Made by a program: the position numbers and the translations under genes
The notes under the pieces: model-generated
Told to the model about the DNA's origin: nothing
The model's database searches: none
The model's input: only the letters and a program-made list of their open reading frames with translations
Shown: in pieces, positions 1-10,376 of the stretch
How the letters are laid out: each line of letters opens with the position of its first letter
Numbering within the stretch: position 1 is the first letter of the stretch
Assembly: GCF_006717145.1 (NCBI RefSeq)
Contig: NZ_VFQF01000002.1
Span: forward strand, 806,001-870,000
Direction of reading: 5' to 3'
DNA length: 64,000 nucleotides
DNA from: Humibacillus xanthopallidus
GTDB taxonomy: Bacteria; Actinomycetota; Actinomycetes; Actinomycetales; Dermatophilaceae

Positions 1-64
1 TGGCCGTGCGAGAGCTGGTCGCGGCCACGGCGCGCGCGGTGTCGACGACCTCGGAGAGCTGCAT
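1..64 (-). CDS. ATP-dependent DNA ligase, N-terminal fragment
   Basis: The reverse strand from an ATG at 64 reads MQLSEVVDTARAVAATSSRT and runs off the left edge. This matches the N-terminal stretch typical of actinobacterial ATP-dependent DNA ligases (LigB type), in which a short helix precedes the adenylation domain. Only 21 codons are visible, so no catalytic lysine motif can be checked. The start is chosen because it is the first in-frame ATG and the peptide is collinear with the family from its first residue. It is co-oriented with the hydrolase at 169-1194 but separated by about 100 bases. Confidence 0.55.
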   Translation of the reverse strand, partial: MQLSEVVDTARAVAATSSRTA

Positions 65-142
65 GCCCCCGATCCTGCCTCCACGCACCGACACCGGCCA
101 GGTGCGCACGCGAGGGGCGCACGCCTGAGGCGCCGTCCGGAA

Positions 143-178
143 GCTCAGTCGGCAGCTGAGTCGGCAGCTCAGTCGGCA
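143..178. repeat. Triplicated 12-bp repeat at the 3' end of the hydrolase gene
   Basis: GCTCAGTCGGCA occurs at 143 and 167 with a one-base variant GCTGAGTCGGCA at 155. The array overlaps the last codons and stop of the downstream-reading hydrolase, so each unit carries an equivalent in-frame stop. This looks like local slippage. Confidence 0.8.
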
Positions 179-1194
179 GTGACGCGCTCGATGAACGCCA
201 CCGCCCGGTCGAGGGCGAGGCGGCCGGGCTCGGTGTCGAGGTCGAACTGGAACTCGTGCCCGAGCCGCGGCTCGTGGTCATCGGCGAAGAAGAGCGACTC
301 GTGCGGGGCCCCGACCGCGTCGAGGGCGGCGACGAGCCCCAGGGAGTGCGCCAGCAGCGGGTCGGCGTTTCCCGCCGACACGAAGGCCGGCGGGAACGCG
401 GCCGTGAGGTTCTGCGGCACCGACGCGAGGGCCGAGGCAGGGTGCGAGCGGTGGTCGCGCGTGCCGAGGTAGGACCAGAGGGCCGTGTCGACGAGCCACG
501 CCCCGACCTTCGTGCTCGCGTGCGACAGCTCGAAGTCGAAGGCGCCGCAGAAGAGCACGACACCGCGCAGCCCCGACGGCGGCAGGTCGACGTCGATGCC
601 CACCCGCGCGGCATACGCCGGGTCGGTCACGAGGCTCGCCACCTGCGCCGCGATCTGCGCGCCCGCCGAGTCGCCGGCGAGCACGATGCGGGAGGGGTCG
701 ACGCCGAGGCGGTCGGCGTGGTCGACGAGGTGGGCGAGGGCGGCGGCGACCTGGCGCACCGGGGTGGGGTAGCGCTTGCCGGGGGCGATCGAGTAGTCGA
801 CGCCGACCGCCGTGACCCCGCGGCCGGCGAGCACCCGGAGATAGTTGGCGACGTCGTCCTTCGACCCCGACACGAAGGCCCCACCGTGGACCCACACGAC
901 CGTGGGCAGCGGCTCGGTCCGGTCCGGACGGAAGACGTCGAGGCGCCCGTCGGGGTCGGCCACGGCATACGCCTCGCCCAGGACCTCGACGAGGTCGGTG
1001 GGCGCGTGCGATGCGAGCGCCGCGCTCGCCCGGGCGGCGCCCCGGTCGAAGACGGCGCGGATGGCGAGGGCCGCGGGCCACGGCGACAGGCGCACGGCGG
1101 CAGCCGCTGCAACGGCGGTGCCCAGGGCAGCCGTGCCGACGCCGCCGATCCGGTCGACGATGCCGGCCAGGGGCCCGCTCCGGCGCTCGCTCAT
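169..1194 (-). CDS. Alpha/beta hydrolase, HSL (acetyl-esterase/lipase) family
   Basis: A 341-residue hormone-sensitive-lipase-family esterase, predicted to hydrolyse short-chain carboxylic esters. The oxyanion-hole motif HGG is at residues 103-105, the nucleophile elbow GDSAG is centred on Ser176, and plausible acid and base residues are Asp278 (GNADPL) and His313 (LGHEF). A hydrophobic stretch at residues 16-48 could act as an N-terminal anchor or the cap helix seen in this family. It is divergent from the SDR operon starting at 1325. The substrate cannot be inferred. Confidence 0.88.
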   Translation of the reverse strand: MSERRSGPLAGIVDRIGGVGTAALGTAVAAAAAVRLSPWPAALAIRAVFDRGAARASAALASHAPTDLVEVLGEAYAVADPDGRLDVFRPDRTEPLPTVVWVHGGAFVSGSKDDVANYLRVLAGRGVTAVGVDYSIAPGKRYPTPVRQVAAALAHLVDHADRLGVDPSRIVLAGDSAGAQIAAQVASLVTDPAYAARVGIDVDLPPSGLRGVVLFCGAFDFELSHASTKVGAWLVDTALWSYLGTRDHRSHPASALASVPQNLTAAFPPAFVSAGNADPLLAHSLGLVAALDAVGAPHESLFFADDHEPRLGHEFQFDLDTEPGRLALDRAVAFIERVTAD

Positions 1195-1268
1195 GCCCTC
1201 GAATCTACCCGCGTGCCCGACCGCCGGCTCCGCCCGGCACTTGACGCGGAGGGCCCCGAGTCGTCAAG

Positions 1269-1288
1269 GTAAGCAAGCGCTTAGTCAC
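1269..1288. promoter_or_regulatory. Imperfect palindrome, possible TetR-type operator
   Basis: GTAAGCAAGCGCTTAGTCAC has a perfect AAGCGCTT core and 7 of 10 matching positions per half. It lies in the 130-base divergent gap between the esterase (minus) and the fatty-acyl operon (plus). Operators with an AAGCGCTT-type core are common upstream of acyl-CoA metabolism operons controlled by TetR-family repressors. No regulator gene is adjacent, so the assignment is an inference. Confidence 0.45.
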
Positions 1289-1324
1289 GCGCTTCCGAGC
1301 CGCAGCAGCAAGGAGAGCACCGCC

Positions 1325-2110
1325 ATGGCCGACACCGCCGTCGTCACCGGGGCCGCCCGGGGGATCGGCCGCGCCATCGCCTCCCGCCTGACCCGCGAGG
1401 GCTGGTCGGTCGTCGTCGCCGACCTCGACGCCGAGGCGCTGCGCGACACCGCCGCCGAGCTCGGCGCGCTGGCCGTGCCCGGCGACACGTCGACCGGTGC
1501 CGGCGTGAGCCACCTCGTCGACACGGCATACGGACACCTCGGGCATGTCGACGCCTTCTTCGCGAACGCCGGCGTCGGCACCCTCGCGGGGCTCGACGCC
1601 TCCGACGCCGACTGGGCGCGGGCGCTCGACACCAACGTCATGGCGCACGTGCGTGCGGCCCGCGCACTCGTGCCGCGCTGGCTCGACGCCGGCGGTGGTC
1701 GCTTCGTCGTGACGGCGTCGGCGGCCGGGCTGCTCACGATGCTCGGCGATGCCCCCTACTCCGTCAGCAAGCACGGGGCCGTTGCCTTCGCCGAGTGGCT
1801 GAGCGCCACCTACCGCCACCGCGGCATCGTCGTCCAGGCGATCTGCCCGCAGGGCGTGCAGACGAGGATGCTCGAGGAGTCGGGGCCCTTGCAGGGCTTG
1901 CTGACCCGCGACGCCACGGTCACGGCCGACGAGGTCGCCGACGCCGTCTGGGCGGCGCTCTCGGGCGACGACTTCTTCATCCTCCCGCACCCCGAGGTGC
2001 GCGACTACTACGCGCAGCGCGCGGCCCACCCCGACGCCTGGCTCGCCGGCATGAACCGGCTCCAGCAGAAGCTCGACAGCCAGCACACCCCCGCCAAGGA
2101 GAACGCATGA
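1325..2110 (+). CDS. Short-chain dehydrogenase/reductase (SDR), first gene of acyl operon
   Basis: A 261-residue classical SDR with the NAD(P)-binding motif TGAARGIG at residues 8-15, ANAG at 80-83 and the active-site pair Tyr145/Lys149 (YSVSK). The ATG at 1325 follows an AAGGAGAG ribosome-binding site. The same frame is open much further upstream without a better start. Its stop overlaps the next SDR's start (ATGA), so the two are translationally coupled. In this setting it is likely to oxidise a hydroxyacyl intermediate, but the substrate is unknown. Confidence 0.9.
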   Translation: MADTAVVTGAARGIGRAIASRLTREGWSVVVADLDAEALRDTAAELGALAVPGDTSTGAGVSHLVDTAYGHLGHVDAFFANAGVGTLAGLDASDADWARALDTNVMAHVRAARALVPRWLDAGGGRFVVTASAAGLLTMLGDAPYSVSKHGAVAFAEWLSATYRHRGIVVQAICPQGVQTRMLEESGPLQGLLTRDATVTADEVADAVWAALSGDDFFILPHPEVRDYYAQRAAHPDAWLAGMNRLQQKLDSQHTPAKENA

Positions 2111-2883
2111 CCGACCAGCCCCGTCCCGCCAGCACGCAGCGCACCGCCATCGTCACCGGAGCCGCCCGCGGCATCGGTGCCGCTGTGGCCAAGCGCCTCG
2201 CCTCCGACGGGTATGCCGTCGCCGTCCTCGACCTTGACGAGTCCGCCTGCGCTGCAGTCGTTTCCGAGATCGAGGCCGCCGGTGGCAAGGGCCTTGCCGT
2301 CGGGGTCGACGTGTCCGACGAGGCCGGTGTCGCTGCCGCCGTCGAGCGCGTGGCGGCCGAGCTCGGTGCCCCGACCGTGCTCGTCAACAACGCCGGCATC
2401 ATCCGCGACAACATGCTCTTCAAGATGAGCGTGGACGACTGGGACGCCGTCATCAACGTCCACCTGCGGGGCTCCTTCCTCATGACGCGCGCCACCCAGA
2501 AGCACATGATCGACGCGAAGTTCGGTCGCATCGTCAACCTCAGCTCGACCTCGGCGCTCGGCAACCGCGGCCAGGCCAACTACGCGGCGGCCAAGGCCGG
2601 CCTCCAGGGCTTCACGAAGACCCTCGCGATCGAGCTCGGCAAGTTCGGGGTCACCGCGAACGCGATCGCGCCCGGCTTCATCGCGACCGACATGACGCGC
2701 CAGACCGCGGAGCGCATGGGCATCACCTTCGAGCAGTTCCTCGAGGGCGCTGCGAAGGAGATCCCCGTCGCGCGCGTCGGCCAGCCCGAGGACATCGCCG
2801 CCACGGCGTCCTTCCTCGCCAGCGAGGAGGCAGGCTTCGTCTCCGGCCAGGTCATCTACGTCGCCGGCGGCCCGAAGGCCTGA
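2107..2883 (+). CDS. SDR of the FabG type (3-oxoacyl-ACP/CoA reductase-like)
   Basis: A 258-residue SDR, close in length and motifs to FabG. It has TGAARGIG near residue 17, NNAG at 94-97, a serine near 147, and Tyr159/Lys163 in YAAAK. The C-terminal GQVIYVAGG segment is typical of FabG-like 3-hydroxyacyl dehydrogenases or reductases. The ATG overlaps the previous stop. Since the operon otherwise encodes acyl-CoA dehydrogenases, I infer a role as a 3-hydroxyacyl-CoA dehydrogenase or 3-ketoacyl reductase in beta-oxidation rather than in lipid synthesis. Confidence 0.9.
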   Translation: MTDQPRPASTQRTAIVTGAARGIGAAVAKRLASDGYAVAVLDLDESACAAVVSEIEAAGGKGLAVGVDVSDEAGVAAAVERVAAELGAPTVLVNNAGIIRDNMLFKMSVDDWDAVINVHLRGSFLMTRATQKHMIDAKFGRIVNLSSTSALGNRGQANYAAAKAGLQGFTKTLAIELGKFGVTANAIAPGFIATDMTRQTAERMGITFEQFLEGAAKEIPVARVGQPEDIAATASFLASEEAGFVSGQVIYVAGGPKA

Positions 2884-2884
2884 T

Positions 2885-3942
2885 GTGACAGTCCTCCCCG
2901 CCGACGACGCGAACTCGCAGGATCCTCGCGGTCTGCCCCTGGGCCCGCTCAGCGGCTTCCTCGAGAGGGAGGCGCCGGGGCTGCTGTCCGGCCCGCTCTC
3001 CGGGCGCGTCATCGCCGGTGGCAAGTCCAACCTCACCTACGAGGTCGGCGACGGACGACGCACAGTCATCGTGCGCCGTCCGCCGCTCGGCCACGTGCTC
3101 GCCACGGCCCACGACATGGTGCGCGAGCACCGCGTCATCACGGCCCTGCGCGACACCGCGGTCCCCGTCCCCGAGACGTATGCCGTGTGCCCGGGTGACG
3201 AGGTCATCGGCGCGCCGTTCTACGTCATGGAGCGCGTCGAGGGCACGCCCTATCGTCTCGCCCGCGAGCTGGAGCCGTTGGGGCCCAATCGGACTCGGGC
3301 GATTGCCGACCGGATGATCGACACCCTTGTCGCGCTCCACGCCGTCGACCCGGCCTCGGTGGGCCTCGGCGACTTCGGCCGGCCGGAGGGCTTCCTCGAG
3401 CGGCAGGTGCGCCGCTGGAAGCAGCAGCTCGACGCCTCACGCAGTCGCGAGCTCGCCGGCATCGACGAGCTGCACGCGCGGCTCGCGGCCTCGGTGCCGG
3501 AGCAGGGGCCGCCCGCTGTCGTGCACGGTGACTACCGGCTCGACAACCTCCTCGTCCTCGAGCGCGACGGCCGCGACGAGGTGACCGCCGTGCTCGACTG
3601 GGAGATGGCGACGATCGGCGACCCGCTGACGGATGTAGCCCTGCTCGCCGCCTACCAGTCGCTACCGCGGATGATGCAGACCAACGCCGTCTCCGACGTC
3701 GCCCTCGCGCCCGGATTCCCCACGTCCGCAGTGCTGCTCGAGCGCTATGGCGCCGCCAGCGGCCGCGACCTCTCGAGCCTGTCGTTCCACCTCGGGCTCG
3801 CCTACTTCAAGCTCGCCGTGATCCTCGAGGGGATCCACTACCGCTACACCCAGGGCCAGACTGTCGGCGCGGGCTTCGAGTCCATCGGGCAGGCCACCGG
3901 CCCGCTCGTCGCCGCCGGTCTGCGCGCACTCGAGGAGGACTG

Positions 3943-3943
<1 letters not shown>
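2885..3943 (+). CDS. APH-family phosphotransferase (ACAD10/11 kinase-domain / LvaA-like)
   Basis: A 352-residue aminoglycoside-phosphotransferase-fold kinase. It shows the Brenner-type catalytic motif HGDYRLDN and the metal-binding LDWEMA motif. N-terminal GGKSNLTY and the following residues match the kinase domains fused to human ACAD10/11 and the free-standing LvaA of Pseudomonas levulinate catabolism, which phosphorylates 4-hydroxyacyl-CoA. The GTG start at 2885 lies one base after the previous stop. The gene abuts the ACAD at 3943 with a one-base overlap, supporting a functional pair. Drug resistance is unlikely in this context. Confidence 0.85.
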
Positions 3944-5187
<1,244 letters not shown>

Positions 5188-5188
5188 G

Positions 5189-6358
5189 ATGGACCTCAAC
5201 CTGTCGGCGGAGGAACGCGACATCCGCGACTGGGTGCGCACCTTCGTCACCAAGGAGCTCATGCCGCTCGAGCAGCAGGTGCTCACCCGCGAGCGCAGGG
5301 GTGAGCGCGGCGTCACGCCTGATGAGCTGAAGGCGTTGCAGGACAAGGCGAAGGCAGCCGGCTTCTTCGGCATCCAGACGCCCGAGAGCCACGGCGGCAT
5401 GGGTCTGGGAGCCGTGATGTCGGCCCTCATCCAGGTTGAGCTCGGGCGCACCTTCGTGCCGTTCCGCTTCGCCGGCGAGGCCGACAACATCCTCTTCAGC
5501 GCGACCGAGGAGCAGCAGGAGCGCTACCTCGTGCCGACGATCAACGGCGACAAGAAGTCGTGCTTCGCCATCACCGAGCCGGGCGCCGGGTCCGATGCCC
5601 GGGCCATCCGCACCAGCGCTCGCCGCGAGGGTGACGAGTGGGTCATCAACGGCGAGAAGACCTTCATTACCGGCGGCAACGAGGCCGACTTCGTCATGGT
5701 CTTCGCCGTGACGGACAAGGAGAAGGGCGCCGACGGCGGCGTCACGTGCTTCCTCGTCGACCGGGACCGTGGCTGGACGAGCACGCCGATCGACACGATG
5801 GGAGAGTGGGGCCCCGCCGCCCTCGTGTTCGACGACGTGCGCGTGCCGCACTCAGCGATCCTCGGCGAGGAGGGGCGCGGCTTCGAACTCGCGATGCGGT
5901 GGATCGGCAAGGGTCGCTACATGCTGCCCGCCAACGCGATCGGCTCGTGCGAGCGCCTCGTCGAGATGGGCATGGAGTGGGCCCGTAACCGCGTCACCTT
6001 CGGCCAGCCCATCGCCGAGCGCCAGGCGATCCAGTGGATGGTGGCCGACTCCGCCGTCGAGATCGAGGCCCTGCGCTGGCTCGTCCTCACTGCAGCCTGG
6101 CAGGTCGACAACGGCATCGACTCGCGGCAGTCGCAGTCGATGGCCAAGCTCTTCGGCGGTGTCAAGGCCAACGAGATCGTCGACCGCGTGCTCCAGATGC
6201 ACGGCGGCATGGGCTACACCCGCGAGCTGCCGATCGAGCGGTGGTACCGCGAGCTGCGCCTGCTGCGCATCTACGAGGGCACCGACGAGATCCAGCGCCG
6301 CACGATCGCCCGCAACCTGCTCAAGGGCCACGCCTCCGTGCGCGGCCACCTCGGGTAG
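5189..6358 (+). CDS. Acyl-CoA dehydrogenase (classical type)
   Basis: A 389-residue acyl-CoA dehydrogenase that introduces a 2,3-double bond into acyl-CoA using FAD and electron-transfer flavoprotein. It has AITEPGAGSDA and FITGGNEADF in the FAD region and a canonical catalytic glutamate in RIYEGTDEIQRR near the C-terminus, unlike its neighbour. The ATG at 5189 follows the previous stop after one base, so it ends a five-gene operon. The downstream gap is short and convergent with the lanthipeptide exporter genes. Confidence 0.92.
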   Translation: MDLNLSAEERDIRDWVRTFVTKELMPLEQQVLTRERRGERGVTPDELKALQDKAKAAGFFGIQTPESHGGMGLGAVMSALIQVELGRTFVPFRFAGEADNILFSATEEQQERYLVPTINGDKKSCFAITEPGAGSDARAIRTSARREGDEWVINGEKTFITGGNEADFVMVFAVTDKEKGADGGVTCFLVDRDRGWTSTPIDTMGEWGPAALVFDDVRVPHSAILGEEGRGFELAMRWIGKGRYMLPANAIGSCERLVEMGMEWARNRVTFGQPIAERQAIQWMVADSAVEIEALRWLVLTAAWQVDNGIDSRQSQSMAKLFGGVKANEIVDRVLQMHGGMGYTRELPIERWYRELRLLRIYEGTDEIQRRTIARNLLKGHASVRGHLG

Positions 6359-6423
6359 CGAGCGCCGGCCGCCCGGTATGCCGCGTGGCGGCGGGGTCCC
6401 GTAAGCCGGGTCGCCGCGGTCAC

Positions 6424-8100
6424 TCAGTGCGCGTAGAGCGCCGCGTGCCGGTGGAGGTCGCGGTAGGCGTCGTGGGCGTCGAGGAGCTCGGCGTGCCGGC
6501 CGGTGTGGACGTCTGCGCCGTCGAAGTAGACGACCGTGCCAGCGCGCCGGGCGACGTCGACCCGGTGGGCGATGGTGACGAGGGTCCGTCCGTCCACGGT
6601 GAACGCGGCTTCGACCGCCTCGTCGTCGCTGAGGGGCAGCAGGCTCGTCGCCTCGTCGAGCACGACGACCTCCGCCGGGGACAGCCACGCGCGGGCGAGG
6701 ACGACCCGCTGCCGATCGGCTGCGGTCAGCCGCTCGTCGTGGCTTCGGATCTCGCCGTCGAGGCCGCACAGGCGATCAGCGAGGTCGTCGAGCCCGAAGA
6801 CCGCCACCGCCTCTCGGAGTCGGGCCTCGGCGACGTTCGGGTCGAGGTGGAGGAGGTTCTCGCGGAGGGTGCCGGCGAAGACGTAGGCCTCCTGGGGCAC
6901 GAAGCACAGTCCCTCGGCGGCGTGAACCGTGCCGCTCGTGGGCGCCTCGAGCCCGGCGAACAGCCGGGCGAGCGTGGACTTGCCGGTGCCGCTCGCGCCG
7001 AGGACGGCCACGTGCTCGCCGCGCCTCACCCGCAGGTCGAGACCCGTGAGGACCGGTCGGCTCTCGGGGCGGTAGGCGAAGGCGACGTCGCGAAGCTCGA
7101 CGGCATACCCCTGCGTGGGCTGCGACGGCGTGCGGGCGCTGCCCGACTCGGGCCCGGGGCGGCCGGCGACGAGCGCGAGGCGGTCGAGCAGGACGACGAG
7201 CTCGACGACCCAGCCCCCCGAGACCGCGACGAATGACGAGACGGCCGGGGCGAGGACGGTGAGGACGTAGGTCGTGGCCCCGACGACGGCCCCGGCGCTG
7301 AGTGAGCCGTCGCGCAGCAGGGGCAGCGACACGAGGAGCACGCTGAGGAGCGGCACGTGGGCGCCGAGGGCGATGACGGCCTGGCGGAGGGCGGTCGTGC
7401 GGACGACTCGCAGCTCGGCCACGGCGACGGCGTCCGCACCGGAGAGGAGGCGCTCGCGGCCCCACGTGTCGGCTCCGAGGCCTCGCAGCGGTGGCAGGTC
7501 GGCGAGCACCGCGGCGGTGTCGGCGCCGAAGGCTTCCTGCGCGAGTGCGGCGTGGCGCTGCCGGCGGACCGTGCGCGGCACAAGGAGCGACTGGAGGGCG
7601 AGGGCGGCGGCGAGCGGGACGAGCGCGGCGAGGCCGAGGCGGTGGTCCAGGAGCAGCAGCCCGATGCACGCGGACGCGAGCGGGACGACGGTCGATCGGA
7701 AGCTGCGCAGCACCGCCGACACGAGGTTGCGGACCTGATCGACCTGCTCGATGGTCTGGGTGACCGTGGCCGCGCCCGGTCTGCCGGTTCGGGCGCACTC
7801 GGCGAGGGTTCCGCGGACGGTGGCCGTCATGAGGCCGTCGCGGAGGTCTTCGACGAGGGGCGACATCGCGGCATACAGGCGGCGCGTGGCGGCGGCGCCG
7901 ACGACCATCGCGGCGGCGATCGCGGCGAGCCACAGGGTGGACGCCGAGGGCCGGCCCGAGGTCAGGGCGTCGACGGCGTGCGCGACGGCGACCCCGGAGA
8001 CGAGCGCGGGCAGGCACTCGACCGCCGACCACGCAGCGACCCGGACCAGGCGTCGCGGGGCGGGCGTGGTGCTGCGGAGCAGGCGAAATCCGGCGTTCAT
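6424..8100 (-). CDS. ABC exporter half-transporter B of the lanthipeptide locus (intact Walker A)
   Basis: A 558-residue TMD-NBD half-transporter with about six membrane segments in residues 1-300 and an ATPase domain in the C-terminal half. The Walker A GASGTGKST, Walker B VVVLDEATS and switch histidine (TIAHR) are intact, but the ABC signature is degraded to LTAADRQ. The partner at 8097-9779 has the opposite defects, so one complete ATP site forms only in the heterodimer. There is no N-terminal C39 peptidase, so leader removal must come from elsewhere. The start overlaps the partner's stop (ATGA). Confidence 0.9.
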   Translation of the reverse strand: MNAGFRLLRSTTPAPRRLVRVAAWSAVECLPALVSGVAVAHAVDALTSGRPSASTLWLAAIAAAMVVGAAATRRLYAAMSPLVEDLRDGLMTATVRGTLAECARTGRPGAATVTQTIEQVDQVRNLVSAVLRSFRSTVVPLASACIGLLLLDHRLGLAALVPLAAALALQSLLVPRTVRRQRHAALAQEAFGADTAAVLADLPPLRGLGADTWGRERLLSGADAVAVAELRVVRTTALRQAVIALGAHVPLLSVLLVSLPLLRDGSLSAGAVVGATTYVLTVLAPAVSSFVAVSGGWVVELVVLLDRLALVAGRPGPESGSARTPSQPTQGYAVELRDVAFAYRPESRPVLTGLDLRVRRGEHVAVLGASGTGKSTLARLFAGLEAPTSGTVHAAEGLCFVPQEAYVFAGTLRENLLHLDPNVAEARLREAVAVFGLDDLADRLCGLDGEIRSHDERLTAADRQRVVLARAWLSPAEVVVLDEATSLLPLSDDEAVEAAFTVDGRTLVTIAHRVDVARRAGTVVYFDGADVHTGRHAELLDAHDAYRDLHRHAALYAH

Positions 8101-9779
8101 CGGGGCTCTCCCGTCAGGATCAGGCCGTCGTCGTTCTCCGATTCCATGCTTCCCACGGTCACCCGCGCCGGTGGAAGACATCGACTCGCGGATGTCACGT
8201 CGATGGAGTCGTCGGCGATCGCCACGAGGGCGGGACGGCCCGAGGCGATGAGGACGGTGCGTTGGCCGCGTGTCCCGGCGACGGCGCGCACGACCTCGAG
8301 CTCGGTCGCCGAGTCGAGGCTGGAGGTGGCTTCCTCGAGGACGAGCAGGCCCGAACCGTGCAGGAGCGCCTGGGCGATCCCCAGCCGCTGCAGCTCGCCC
8401 CCGGAGAGGGCGAGGTCCGCGAGCGGCGTGTCGTAGCCCTCGGGCAGTGCCTCGATGACGTGGTCGATGTGGGCCGCCGCCGCGGCGCTTCGGACGGCCT
8501 CGCGGTCGATGCCGGCCAGGCCGATCGTCAGCAGGCCGGCGACGGTGTCGCCGAGGAGTGCCGGGCGGGCCCCGGCGAGCGCGGCGACGTGCGCGTCGGG
8601 CGCCAGGCTGCGCAGGGGTATGCCGTCCACGAGGACCCGCCCGGCCGCGGGCGTCGCTGCCCCAGACGCGAGACGGGCCACGGCGCCGGTCAGGGCGGCC
8701 GGCCCGCTGAGCGTGGCGACCCGGCCGGCACCCACGGTGAGGTCGACCGGGTCCGTCACGGTCGGTTCGGCGTCCGTGCCGTCGGTCCAGGCGCTCGCCC
8801 CGCTCAGCGTGACGGCGACCGCCCCGCGTGGGGCGCTCGGTGAGGCGCCGCGGCGCGGTGCCGCTGCGATCGCGGTCGTGATGTGCGCCAGACGCCTCGT
8901 CCCGACCCGGACGCTGGCGAGACCGGCTGCGGCCTCGATGCCGTCGAGGGAGCCGATGACGAGGGTGGTGTAGCCGATGAGGGCCGCGAGCTCGCCGGCC
9001 GAGATCCGGCCGCGGGCGAGGGAGACGCCACCGACGGCGACCGTGACGAGGAGCGCTGCAGGGACGAAGACGCCTGAGCGCCAAGCCATTCGGCCCTGTA
9101 GGTCCCAGAGCGAGCGGCCGGCCGCGCGGACGCCGTCGAGGGGCGTGAGGACGCGCTCGGCCTCGGTGAGCCAGGTGCGGTGCGCCTGGATGCTCGCGGC
9201 GCCGCGCTGGGCGTCGAGGGCACGGTCGGCGATCCGGGCCTGCCCGGCCCGGTAGGCTTCGAGCGACGGCGTGCTGTCCGCGACGAACCGGCGGACGACC
9301 ATGACGAGCGCGACGAGGCCGAGCAGGAGGCCCACGAGGACCCACCACTCGATGAGCGCGATCGAGACGAGGCCGATGACGAGGGTGGCGGCCGCGAGGG
9401 TGATCGAGATCGCGATCCCCAGCGCGGCGGCCGGCTGCGCGGCGTCGACGAGCAGGCGGGTGGCGAGGTCTCCGGCGCTCGTCACCCGACGGGCCTCACG
9501 GTCCGTCACCGAGGCGATGGCCCGAGCCCGCAGCCGCTGCGTCACGCGGGCGGCATACGCGCCTGAGGACAGGCCCGTCCCGGCGCTGCAGAGGCTGACG
9601 ACGACGAGGACGGCCGCCAGGCGCACGAGGCTCTCCCCGGCGTCCCCGCCGGTGGTGACGCGGTCCAGGGACTGGCCGACGAGCCTCGGGACGGCGAGGG
9701 AGGCGAGGGCCGCGAGGGCCGAGAGGCCGACCGTGGTGAGGGCCCAGGTCGGGGCGAGTCGCCACGTCGTGGTGCGCAT
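8097..9779 (-). CDS. ABC exporter half-transporter A of the lanthipeptide locus (degenerate Walker A)
   Basis: A 560-residue half-transporter with an N-terminal membrane domain and C-terminal NBD. The Walker A position reads LSGPAALTGAVARL and lacks the P-loop lysine, and the switch histidine is missing (LIASGR). By contrast the signature LSGGELQR and Walker B LLVLEEATSS are consensus. The ATG at 9779 is chosen over upstream in-frame possibilities because GAAAGG precedes it by about ten bases and the first transmembrane helix follows directly. The gene lies just after the last precursor. It probably exports the modified peptides together with the 6424 product. Confidence 0.9.
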   Translation of the reverse strand: MRTTTWRLAPTWALTTVGLSALAALASLAVPRLVGQSLDRVTTGGDAGESLVRLAAVLVVVSLCSAGTGLSSGAYAARVTQRLRARAIASVTDREARRVTSAGDLATRLLVDAAQPAAALGIAISITLAAATLVIGLVSIALIEWWVLVGLLLGLVALVMVVRRFVADSTPSLEAYRAGQARIADRALDAQRGAASIQAHRTWLTEAERVLTPLDGVRAAGRSLWDLQGRMAWRSGVFVPAALLVTVAVGGVSLARGRISAGELAALIGYTTLVIGSLDGIEAAAGLASVRVGTRRLAHITTAIAAAPRRGASPSAPRGAVAVTLSGASAWTDGTDAEPTVTDPVDLTVGAGRVATLSGPAALTGAVARLASGAATPAAGRVLVDGIPLRSLAPDAHVAALAGARPALLGDTVAGLLTIGLAGIDREAVRSAAAAAHIDHVIEALPEGYDTPLADLALSGGELQRLGIAQALLHGSGLLVLEEATSSLDSATELEVVRAVAGTRGQRTVLIASGRPALVAIADDSIDVTSASRCLPPARVTVGSMESENDDGLILTGEPR

Positions 9780-9965
9780 GTGGGGGCCTTTCGTGGTCAG
9801 GGTACGGGCTCGATGGGGCTGTTGGGGCTGCTGGTCGGTGGGGGAGGTGGCGACGCGGCCGCCGGTCGGTGACAATCGCGGTGGCGGTCGTCGTGGTGGT
9901 GGCCGACGTGATGAGTCCTGTCGGTGGCCGGCCCCGTTAGCGGCAGGGCCGGCCACCTGCAGGGC

Positions 9966-10097
9966 TCACCACTCGGTGATGAAGCACGTGATGAAGCAGG
10001 TCTTGCTGCAGAAGATCAGGCCGGTGCCCTCGAGGTCGGCGAGCGTGGTCGGCTCCGTCTCTGGGAGGCCGTCAAGGGCGGCGATGTCGATGGTCAT
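9966..10097 (-). CDS. Lanthipeptide precursor A (43 aa), core CSKTCFITCFITEW
   Basis: Translated directly: a 43-residue peptide starting MTIDIAALDG, with an acidic leader containing LPETEP (residues 11-16) and TLADLEG, then core CSKTCFITCFITEW from residue 30. The core is three C-x-x-T units followed by Glu-Trp. A strong AGAGGGGG ribosome-binding site precedes the ATG. It is the last of four paralogous genes between the peptidase and the exporter, so it is very likely a substrate of the LanL synthetase at 12537-15380. Ring pattern and activity are unknown. Confidence 0.85.
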   Translation of the reverse strand: MTIDIAALDGLPETEPTTLADLEGTGLIFCSKTCFITCFITEW

Positions 10098-10193
10098 GGG
10101 TGGTCACCCCCTCTGAAGGTGTCTGGGACGTCGGGCGTGCGACGACGCGGGCGGGATCGTGGTCCGTCGTCCGGTGCGGTCAGGCGCCGGACG

Positions 10194-10325
10194 TCACCAC
10201 TCGGTGATCCAGCAGGTGATGTAGCAGGTCTTGCTGCACTTCTCGAGGCCGATGCCCTCGAGGTCGGCGACGGCAGTCGGCTCCGTCTCGGGGAGCGTGT
10301 CGAGGGCGAGGATGTCGATCGTCAT
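10194..10325 (-). CDS. Lanthipeptide precursor B (43 aa), core CSKTCYITCWITEW
   Basis: A 43-residue paralogue of precursor A. The leader MTIDILALDTLPETEP is nearly the same and the core CSKTCYITCWITEW again has three C-x-x-T units and a C-terminal Glu-Trp. Substitutions relative to A are aromatic for aromatic within the x-x positions (F to Y, F to W) and IEK in place of TIF before the first Cys. An ACAGGA ribosome-binding site lies ten bases upstream of the ATG. The retained Cys/Thr grid with drifting residues between suggests selection on the modified positions. Confidence 0.85.
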   Translation of the reverse strand: MTIDILALDTLPETEPTAVADLEGIGLEKCSKTCYITCWITEW

Positions 10326-10376
10326 GATGTGTCCTGTCTGTGTTTGCTTGCGGATGTCGTTGGTGGAGTGGGCCGC

